Assembly (NCBI GenBank): GCA_011364965.1 | Contig: RDOB01000010.1 | Location: 1-59,656, forward strand | Reading direction: 5' to 3' | Source of the DNA: Candidatus Heimdallarchaeota archaeon | GTDB lineage: Archaea > Asgardarchaeota > Heimdallarchaeia > Hodarchaeales > Hodarchaeaceae | DNA length: 59,656 nt | In this document: in pieces, positions 7,593 through 14,553 of the stretch | How positions within the stretch are numbered: the first letter of the stretch is position 1 | Layout: the number at the start of each line of letters is the position of its first letter | Notes under the pieces: generated by a model | Seen by the model: the letters and a program-made list of their open reading frames with translations, nothing else | The model's database searches: none | Told to the model about the DNA's origin: nothing | Position numbers and translations under genes: made by a program

Positions 7593-9257
7593 TCATGCCT
7601 TCCACACAAGCGAATTTTTGTAAATTTGAATTTCTTCTTGTAACTTTTTCGTATCCCAGCCTAAAATCCTTGCCATTTGATTTGCTACAGTGTCAACGCA
7701 ATCTAGACCTTGATTAGCCGATAATTGGATCTGAGTTCTTCTCAACATAATATCATTAAGTGTTCGAGCTTTTTCTATTTCAATCATATAGTTTATTTCT
7801 GCTAAAATATATGACCGGTTTTCTGCGATTCGTTTACTTAATTCAGGAGACTCATTAATCTTTTCACAAATACGTGAGTAGTTTTTCCCATATACTAGGA
7901 GATGGGTTGCCACATCTTGGGGTAATTCGTGACGAATAGTCATATTTTCGATTGCAACAATAGTCCAATCCTCCCAATTTTTTCTCGAAGTAGAAACCCA
8001 GCCAAAAAGGGGTACTTTATCTGTAACACATTTATTTTTCTTATTAAAGAATTTATCGAGACGATCCACTAATTCTTTTGCCATAGCACGATAGGTTGTA
8101 TATTTACCTCCAGCTATTGCCATTACATTGGGCTTAAGTTCATAGATTTCATGTTTTCGAGAAACATCACTCTCAGATTTGGCATCAACAGGAAGAATTA
8201 AAGGTCTTAGACCTGAATAAGCACTCAATATATCCTCTTCCTTCAGAGTACCTGGAAATATCGTATTTATTGCCTGAATTAGGTACTCGATATCCTCTGT
8301 TTGAACAGGAATATAATCGAAATCTCCAGTATAATCAGTATCAGTTGTCCCTATCAGCAAATATTCGCCAAATGGAACCAAAAAAATGATTCTTCCATCT
8401 TCTACTGGAGCTACAACTGCGTAATCTTTATTATAGAATCTTTGTGTTATTATATGAATCCCTTTTGTTGGTCGAACTCGTTGGGTAGCTGTGGAATCAA
8501 AATTCTTAATTAATTCATCTGTCCAGTGTCCACAGCTTAATACGATGGATTTAGCCTTGATTTGAAATTCGATATTATTATCAAGCTTATCTCTTACAAG
8601 TACAGAATACATATTATCACTATTCTCCTTGAATGAACTAGCTTCGCAGTAGTTCATCACAACTGCGCCATGCTCTTCTGCAGATAGAATAATATCAAGT
8701 GTTAATCTAGCGTCATCCATTTGTCCATCCCCATAAAGTGCTACACCCTGAAAATTTTCTTCACGTACAGGTGAAGGTAAAAGAGCCCTAGCTTTCTCTG
8801 GTCCAATTATTTTGTGAAATGTATAGTTCCTAAAGTTTGCTAATATATCGTACAACCACATGGCTAATCGAATATTAAACTTATTTGTTTTATAATCTGA
8901 ATGAAGTGGAATTAGAAATTTTAAAGGACGGGTTGCGTGTGGAGCCATCTCTAGTATTTTTTTACGTTCAATCGATGCTTCTCTAACAAGTCCAAACTCT
9001 TTTTGCGCAACATATCTAAGACCTGCATGTACTAACTTTGAAGAACCACTACTTGTTCCAGATGCAAAGTCATTTTTCTCAATCAAACCAACCGAATACC
9101 CCCGGAGTATTGCATCGCGAGCTATACCAGCGCCAGTTATACCCCCGCCAACTATTAAAACATCAAAAACTTCGCTCTTTAACCTATAAATCCCTTCATT
9201 GCGAGTTTCCATTGCATTTTGCTGTTCTAATGACATTATTATCACATATCTTCTCAT
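7593..9257 (-). CDS. FAD-dependent glycerol-3-phosphate dehydrogenase (GlpD/GlpA-like)
   Basis: Oxidises sn-glycerol-3-phosphate to dihydroxyacetone phosphate with FAD, passing electrons to quinone or another acceptor. The dinucleotide-binding motif GGGITGAG is at residues 37-44. The family segments SGTSSGSSKLVHAGLRY, RPTKGIHI, LIGTTDTDY and AIAGGKYTTYR follow in order, and the C-terminal helical domain is present, giving a normal length of 554. The start overlaps the stop of the TatD gene (TAATG), so the pair is coupled; an in-frame ATG at 9236 is an alternative. Its product DHAP is the backbone of the substrate of the neighbouring AGPS-like enzyme, which supports a link between the two although they are transcribed towards each other. 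Confidence 0.9.
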   Translation of the reverse strand: MRRYVIIMSLEQQNAMETRNEGIYRLKSEVFDVLIVGGGITGAGIARDAILRGYSVGLIEKNDFASGTSSGSSKLVHAGLRYVAQKEFGLVREASIERKKILEMAPHATRPLKFLIPLHSDYKTNKFNIRLAMWLYDILANFRNYTFHKIIGPEKARALLPSPVREENFQGVALYGDGQMDDARLTLDIILSAEEHGAVVMNYCEASSFKENSDNMYSVLVRDKLDNNIEFQIKAKSIVLSCGHWTDELIKNFDSTATQRVRPTKGIHIITQRFYNKDYAVVAPVEDGRIIFLVPFGEYLLIGTTDTDYTGDFDYIPVQTEDIEYLIQAINTIFPGTLKEEDILSAYSGLRPLILPVDAKSESDVSRKHEIYELKPNVMAIAGGKYTTYRAMAKELVDRLDKFFNKKNKCVTDKVPLFGWVSTSRKNWEDWTIVAIENMTIRHELPQDVATHLLVYGKNYSRICEKINESPELSKRIAENRSYILAEINYMIEIEKARTLNDIMLRRTQIQLSANQGLDCVDTVANQMARILGWDTKKLQEEIQIYKNSLVWKA

Positions 9258-10009
9258 TACATCAATTTAATATTGTAAAAATCCAGTGCATTCTTTGTAG
9301 TAACTTTTTCAACTTCCTTGAAGGTTATTTCTTTTAATTTTGCTATTTCATTAATTGCATATTTGACATTTGCAGGTTCATTTCTTTGGCCCATTATTGG
9401 ACTAAGATAAGGAGTGTCTGTTTCAACTACTAAATTGTCTAAAGGGGCAGTTCGTGCTATCTTTCGGTGATTTTTTCTTTTAATTACAGCTGTTGGTATT
9501 GATATCAACCACCCAAGGTCAATGACTCTCTTTACTTCCTCAAGATTCCCAGCGAAACAATGCATAAGTACGGGAACTCTTACATTTTCTTCTAGAATAT
9601 CAATACAATCTGTTTCTGCTTTTCGAGAATGGATGACAATAGGTTTTTTTATCTCATTGGCAAGGTTAATGTATTCAATGAAGTGCTGTTTCTGTTTATC
9701 CTGCCAAGAGGGATCATGGACCCAATAATGATCGAGTCCAACTTCTCCTACCGCGATAAGAGAGGTTACTTCACGAAGGGATTGTATGGTCTCCTTAGTC
9801 TTCATCGTTTTAATTCTAGAGGGAGCTGCTCCCAAAGTTGTGAAGATATAATTAGGAAAACGCTTTTCAAGCTCCAAAGCTGGCTTAAGATGGGCTGGTT
9901 CAATAGCTGAATTAACTATAGCTCGAACACCAGCATTTTGAGCATTTTGAACTAATTCGATTATATTATCAACAAAATCTGGTAGTAAATGGGCATGAGA
10001 GTCAATCAT
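9257..10009 (-). CDS. tatD: TatD-family metal-dependent hydrolase
   Basis: TIM-barrel metal-dependent hydrolase of the TatD family, 250 residues. Members act as 3'-5' exonucleases or DNA-repair and quality-control nucleases. The metal ligands are all visible: SHAHL at the N-terminus, GEVGLD near residue 90, HSRK near residue 128, HCFAG near residue 151 and ETDTPYLSP near residue 202. Nothing is missing. It is the first gene of a two-gene minus-strand unit and its stop overlaps the start of the glycerol-3-phosphate dehydrogenase. The physiological substrate cannot be inferred from sequence. Confidence 0.9.
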   Translation of the reverse strand: MIDSHAHLLPDFVDNIIELVQNAQNAGVRAIVNSAIEPAHLKPALELEKRFPNYIFTTLGAAPSRIKTMKTKETIQSLREVTSLIAVGEVGLDHYWVHDPSWQDKQKQHFIEYINLANEIKKPIVIHSRKAETDCIDILEENVRVPVLMHCFAGNLEEVKRVIDLGWLISIPTAVIKRKNHRKIARTAPLDNLVVETDTPYLSPIMGQRNEPANVKYAINEIAKLKEITFKEVEKVTTKNALDFYNIKLM

Positions 10010-10102
10010 TAATAAGAACCGTCTGTTTCATGTGTAAGTGCTTGATTTAGCGAATAAAAAAAAAATCTTTTGAATAATAGGAAATTATTGAGGTTTATCT
10101 TC

Positions 10103-11293
10103 TTGAAAATTATAGATTTGGTACGTGAAAATCAGAAAAGCCGGTTAAACTCTCTAAATATGATTGCATCAGAGAATGTGTTGAGTCCTAATGTTAAAGA
10201 AGCCTTGGCCACTTTAAATGCACGATACCATGCAGAATTTTATGCTGGAACAGAAATTTTTCAGACAATATACAATGAAACATCAGAACTGGCAAAGAAA
10301 GTGTTTAAATCTAATGAAGCATTAATTAGTCCATTATCTGGTAATATGGCGGTTATAGCAACACTATTTGCTTATTCAAGTCCAGGAGATAAGGTTGCTA
10401 TTCTACCACTAGTTCCAGCAGGAGGGTATCCATTTCGTCTAGAATACTTCAATAGAAAACGAATAGATATTCCATTTAAAATTGAAGATTTCAATATAGA
10501 TGAAAATAAATGCATCGAAATATTGGAAAAGGAAAAACCACGTTTAGTTTTTCTTGGTTCATCCTTAATTCTATTTCCTCAACCTATTAGCTCAATTACA
10601 GAAATAGTTCATAGTTATGGGGGGAAAGTCGCGTATGATGGTTCCCATGTACTGGGTTTAATAGCAGGAGGGCAATTCCAAGCCCCATTGAACGATCAAG
10701 TCGATTTATTAATTGGATCTACACATAAATCCTTTCCAGGACCTCAGGGAGGGATTATTCTCTCCAATAATCCTATTGAACCTGAATTAGAGGAAACAAT
10801 TGGAATAGATCCTCTCAAAGGCATTGTATTAGTAGATAATATTCATAATTCCCGAATTGCAGCATTAGGAGTAGCACTTGAGGAATTTCTATCTTATGGA
10901 AAAGACTATGCAAAACAGGTAGTAGCCAACTCTAAAGCACTTGCTTATTCTCTCGATTCTAATAATATTGAGCTTTTAGGAAAAATAAAGGGATTTTCAG
11001 AATCACACCAGGTTCTAATGAAAATCAGGAATTTTAGTGAAGGTGCAGAACTTCGTGACCTGTTATTTAGATTTAGAATTATTACTGACGCTGCTATGCG
11101 GTTTGGTACCGCAGAATTGACAAGACGCGGATTTGAAGAAGATCAAATGAGAAAAGTGGGAGAAATAATTGCAGAAATCCTAAATAATGCTGCAAAATTT
11201 AAATCTTCATCTGTTGATGGGAATTTGCATACAATTCATCAAAAGATCGAAATATTGATTAATCAGCAAATGGAGGTGACTAGTCAAGAATAA
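10103..11293 (+). CDS. Serine hydroxymethyltransferase-family PLP enzyme (divergent)
   Basis: Fold-type I PLP enzyme related to serine hydroxymethyltransferase, which interconverts serine and glycine with a C1 carrier. The motif NMIASENVLSP near the N-terminus, the YDGSHVLGLIAGG segment (equivalent to DxAHxxGLVA) and the PLP lysine in STHKSFPGPQGG (about residue 209) are clear. The usual EGYPGKRYYGGC block is altered to HAEFYAGTEIFQTIYNE, and the sequence is distant from textbook GlyA, so another aldol substrate or a different C1 carrier is possible. The TTG at 10103 is chosen because GAGG lies 9 bases before it; TTG 10070 would add 11 residues. No folate or glycine-cleavage gene is adjacent. 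Confidence 0.78.
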   Translation: MKIIDLVRENQKSRLNSLNMIASENVLSPNVKEALATLNARYHAEFYAGTEIFQTIYNETSELAKKVFKSNEALISPLSGNMAVIATLFAYSSPGDKVAILPLVPAGGYPFRLEYFNRKRIDIPFKIEDFNIDENKCIEILEKEKPRLVFLGSSLILFPQPISSITEIVHSYGGKVAYDGSHVLGLIAGGQFQAPLNDQVDLLIGSTHKSFPGPQGGIILSNNPIEPELEETIGIDPLKGIVLVDNIHNSRIAALGVALEEFLSYGKDYAKQVVANSKALAYSLDSNNIELLGKIKGFSESHQVLMKIRNFSEGAELRDLLFRFRIITDAAMRFGTAELTRRGFEEDQMRKVGEIIAEILNNAAKFKSSSVDGNLHTIHQKIEILINQQMEVTSQE

Positions 11294-11399
11294 GATTTCG
11301 CATTCATCTTAACTAATAAAAAGCCTAAAAGCTCAAAAAAACAAGGCAACTTGTTTACTAGATTTCGAAATAATGCCATTCCAGTAGGATTGACTTGAT

Positions 11400-12449
11400 A
11401 TGGACGAATCAGAATTACGCGCTCTTATCCGGCAATATGCTATTGAAGCAAAGCTAGACCAAGGTGAAGCTTCATTAACTGCAGTTTTAAAGCGTCTATT
11501 AGCAGAAAATCCAGATTTACAAACACAAATTCGATCATCTATTCCTCTGGTGAAAGAGGAAATAAATAATGCAAATATAATGGATGATGATGAATTAGAA
11601 GAATTTGGCGGAGTGGATGTTGACACAGATGAGTCTAGTGAATATGAAACTCTAGAAACTCTTGTTGTCCAACGTATTCAAGAAGCAGATGAATTAAAAG
11701 GCAATGTAATCGCATTAATTATTTACGGTTCTTATGCCAAACGTCTACATGTGGTAGGAGAGAGTGATATTAATTTTGTTGTTATTTTAAGTTCTAAAGC
11801 CTCAGAAGCTGTGATTGAAGCTGCTATTGCAAAAATTAATCATATTGCTGAGGAATTAGTTACTCCAGAAGTTGCTCACATCTTCGATCTCATGATTCTA
11901 AAAGAGGAGGATTTGAACAATCTCATTGAAAATTTCGGACCAGTTTTTACCTATATTCATATACTATATGCTCAATCTGGCGAATTGAAACTTGGAGAAA
12001 ATATCTTTACAAAAATTAAGGTCACAGATGAACAAATTCGAGAATCTGCAAAATTATTGATCTTAGAATCCATTGCTCAAATAGATGAAATCATTCGTGC
12101 AGCCCAAGAAGAAGGGGAAGAAAATGGGGAAGAAGAAGCTCTTCCAGAGGATGAATTGAATTTTCTTATCGGGCCTTTAATCATCGATATTACTTTCGCC
12201 CTAGCCTGCTACAATGTTGGAACTAAGGCTTCATCTTTAGATTTGGTAAAACCTGATATCCATTTGGATGAGATTCGACAGGTATACGATCCTGAGGGGC
12301 ACTTTAAGGATTATTATACCGTTTTTGAACAAGCCCACGCTTTCAAACTAGGAATTAAATATCCAGATTCCCAGAACTTTTTAGAGAAAAGCTTTGAGTA
12401 TATTAAAAAGGTTGTTGAGTACACAGGGTTGCAAGAACCATCAAAATAA
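11400..12449 (+). CDS. GluRS N-terminus-like domain fused to a nucleotidyltransferase
   Basis: Protein of 349 residues with an unusual combination. Residues 1-60 (IRQYAIEAKLDQGEAS, LAENPDL, PLVKEEINNAN) resemble the N-terminal segment of archaeal glutamyl-tRNA synthetase. After an acidic linker (about 62-80) comes a minimal nucleotidyltransferase domain with IYGSYAK at about residues 108-114 and the metal-binding ESDINFVV at about 121-128. The C-terminal part is helical, with a Glu-rich stretch near residue 240. There are no membrane segments. The nucleotidyltransferase superfamily includes tRNA and protein nucleotidyltransferases and antitoxin-like MNT proteins; the appended domain hints at a tRNA link. 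Function is not known. It converges with the HD-domain gene, with only 3 bases between. Confidence 0.7.
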   Translation: MDESELRALIRQYAIEAKLDQGEASLTAVLKRLLAENPDLQTQIRSSIPLVKEEINNANIMDDDELEEFGGVDVDTDESSEYETLETLVVQRIQEADELKGNVIALIIYGSYAKRLHVVGESDINFVVILSSKASEAVIEAAIAKINHIAEELVTPEVAHIFDLMILKEEDLNNLIENFGPVFTYIHILYAQSGELKLGENIFTKIKVTDEQIRESAKLLILESIAQIDEIIRAAQEEGEENGEEEALPEDELNFLIGPLIIDITFALACYNVGTKASSLDLVKPDIHLDEIRQVYDPEGHFKDYYTVFEQAHAFKLGIKYPDSQNFLEKSFEYIKKVVEYTGLQEPSK

Positions 12450-12452
12450 TCA

Positions 12453-13040
12453 TTAATTCTTCAATGCTTTCAAATCAATCTTCAATTGAACAATAAATGA
12501 GAATTCGGATTCATACTTACTTAATTGGGAGTATGCAACGCCTTCAAAACTATTAACTTCAAATTGATTTAGTAAAAATCTGGCATTATAATCATAAGTT
12601 TGGATTAACAGATCTGTAATATCAGCAATTCGAGCAATTTTATATTCGATACTTCCATCATCAGTAATTAACTTCTTAAATTCACATTTGTATTCGATAG
12701 GAAATTTCTCAAGAAGGTTTCTTACTGCCCCATTATTGATGTCAACCTTAATCTCATCAGCTTTGGTTTTTCCAACAATATTTTCGAGACTTTTATCTAT
12801 ATCAAGGAATTCAGATTCGTGAAAGTCATGAAACAGCGCAATTAAAGTGGCTTTATTAACATCGACTGGTTCTGATTGCGTATGAAGCGAGTTTTCTGTA
12901 ATTGCAAAGATGTATGCCAAAACAGCAACAGCCCATGAATGATCCGCTAAGGATTCAATAGAAGATACTGGTACTCCAGCACGGATCCATCCTTGCCTGA
13001 GTAGATGCTTCATTAGTATAATATTTCTAAAGAGATTCAA
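12453..13040 (-). CDS. HD-domain phosphohydrolase (YfbR/HDDC2-like)
   Basis: Small HD-superfamily protein of 195 residues, most like the YfbR/HDDC2 group of 5'-deoxynucleotidases. The opening LLRQGWIRAGVP, then ESLADHSWAVA supplies the first His, HDFHESEFLDID the central HD pair and further acidic ligand, and DITDLL near residue 138 the last Asp. All metal ligands appear present. It likely removes phosphate from nucleoside monophosphates, but specificity is not readable. It stands alone on the minus strand and converges on the nucleotidyltransferase-fusion gene. Confidence 0.82.
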   Translation of the reverse strand: MNLFRNIILMKHLLRQGWIRAGVPVSSIESLADHSWAVAVLAYIFAITENSLHTQSEPVDVNKATLIALFHDFHESEFLDIDKSLENIVGKTKADEIKVDINNGAVRNLLEKFPIEYKCEFKKLITDDGSIEYKIARIADITDLLIQTYDYNARFLLNQFEVNSFEGVAYSQLSKYESEFSFIVQLKIDLKALKN

Positions 13041-13134
13041 TTTCCATCACAAACAAGAATAGTATTGAATGCGATTGGATATTACCATGAAGAATTGATA
13101 AATTCTCCCTACCCTCAATTAATGTGGTATGTAA

Positions 13135-13425
13135 TTAAGTTTTGGCGTAAACACTTACGCGTCGATTTGAATAAGCTTTTTTGATGATTTTCTTTTTCAC
13201 TAGATCATCTAGTAAACTACGAGCCACTGAAACACGAATGTCTCTACGACTAGCTATTTCTTGAGGGGTGACAACTATAGATTTTCTTTTAGAATAATCT
13301 TTTTCTAATTCCTTCAGCAGTTCATTGTACTCGTCACCTACTAATAGATTGCGCTCATAGCTCGTATATTCAAAGATACGTCCCCATCGACGCTTCTTAC
13401 GAACTTTCCGGTCAGATGTGCTCAT
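13135..13425 (-). CDS. rps25e: Small-subunit ribosomal protein eS25
   Basis: Archaeal/eukaryotic ribosomal protein eS25, a winged-helix-like protein of the small subunit. The N-terminal basic stretch (RKVRKKRRWG) and the block VTPQEIASRRDIRVSVARSLLDDLVKKKIIKK match the family. The ATG at 13425 is chosen because TTGAGGT ends 9 bases upstream. A longer reading frame from a TTG at 13440 would place its start inside that ribosome-binding site. Length is 96 residues. It is monocistronic, with an AT-rich 300-base gap on its 5' side. Confidence 0.93.
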   Translation of the reverse strand: MSTSDRKVRKKRRWGRIFEYTSYERNLLVGDEYNELLKELEKDYSKRKSIVVTPQEIASRRDIRVSVARSLLDDLVKKKIIKKAYSNRRVSVYAKT

Positions 13426-13440
13426 ATGGTTATACCTCAA

Positions 13441-13738
13441 ATACTCAGATACTAAAAATATCCTTATTTACCCCTTTTATCAAGTCGTTTATGATCTTTT
13501 TCGTGACTTATTTTCGACCCGAATTCTAAGAACTTAATAAAATGATTATTACCTCTCTCATGGGAAATGTCAAAATGTTCAGTAAATGTAGATTAAATCG
13601 ATTCTCAGCTTGAGCTATTCGCTCTGATATTATGTAATCTCTTTAAAGAAGTATTTAATAAAAATCTAAATGAAAAAAATTCGTCTAATTCAAGAGAAAA
13701 GGCATTGATCAATTATAAGCTTAAGGAGTAGGCATTAA
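13441..13738. other. Intergenic divergent promoter region
   Basis: About 300 bases between rps25e (minus) and the DUF554 gene (plus). I see no gene or structured RNA. An AT-rich TTTAATAAAA at about 13654-13663 is a candidate TATA box for the plus-strand gene, which has a clear AAGGAG ribosome-binding site before its ATG. Confidence 0.4.
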
Positions 13739-14449
13739 ATGATTGGTACACTAATTAATTGCGGTACAGTTATTATTGGCTCTATTATCGGTCTAACATT
13801 AGGACGTTTCTATACCGAGGATATGAAAACCATTACTATTAAAAGTATTGGACTTTTAACTCTTGTCATAGGGATTGATATGGTTTTGTCGTCAGGAAGA
13901 GCATTAGGAGCGTGGGAATTTCTTACAATAATGTTTTCCTTAATACTTGGAGGAATATCTGGAGTATTACTTAATATAGAGGGAAATCTTGAAAAATTCG
14001 GATCATGGTTAAAAGAAAGAGCAAAAAGTCAAGAAACTTCATTTATTGAGGGATTTGTGGTTGCTTCAATAATCTTTGAAACCGGTCCAATGGCTATTTT
14101 GGGTTCAATAAATGATGGCCTTCAGGGCGACCTTACTCTCCTTTTGATTAAATCAGGATTAGATGGTATAATGTCAATCGCATTAGCCTCAACATTCGGA
14201 GTTGGTGTTATTTTCAGTATTATCTCGGTTGCACTATATCAAGGAAGTATTACGTTGTTTGCAATATTATTTGGGGCAGTATTACCAGAGATTGTGATTA
14301 TCATGATACGAATTGTTGGAGGAATTTTGATACTAGGCCTTGGAGTAAGAATTCTCGAATTACAAGATATTCCCATAGGTAATATGATCCCAGCAATATT
14401 TTGGGCAATCCCCATCACTATTCTTGTTGATTTCCTCATGCTATGGTAA
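13739..14449 (+). CDS. DUF554 family integral membrane protein
   Basis: Membrane protein of 236 residues of the DUF554 (YdfK/YqgA) family. The N-terminus MIGTLINCGTVIIGSIIGLTLG, the SIGLLTLVIGIDM segment and the EGFVVASIIFETGPMAILGSI segment are the conserved family blocks. About six to seven hydrophobic helices span the length. Family members are proposed transporters, but substrates are unestablished. AAGGAG upstream of ATG 13739 fixes the start. It is apparently monocistronic. Confidence 0.85.
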   Translation: MIGTLINCGTVIIGSIIGLTLGRFYTEDMKTITIKSIGLLTLVIGIDMVLSSGRALGAWEFLTIMFSLILGGISGVLLNIEGNLEKFGSWLKERAKSQETSFIEGFVVASIIFETGPMAILGSINDGLQGDLTLLLIKSGLDGIMSIALASTFGVGVIFSIISVALYQGSITLFAILFGAVLPEIVIIMIRIVGGILILGLGVRILELQDIPIGNMIPAIFWAIPITILVDFLMLW

Positions 14450-14553
14450 TCAGGGGATGAACTCGCACTCTCTTACACAAGATATTTATCTTCTCCAATA
14501 CTTCCTAGTCATTTACTTTATTTAGCCTAGAATCTCTAACTCTAAAAAATGAA

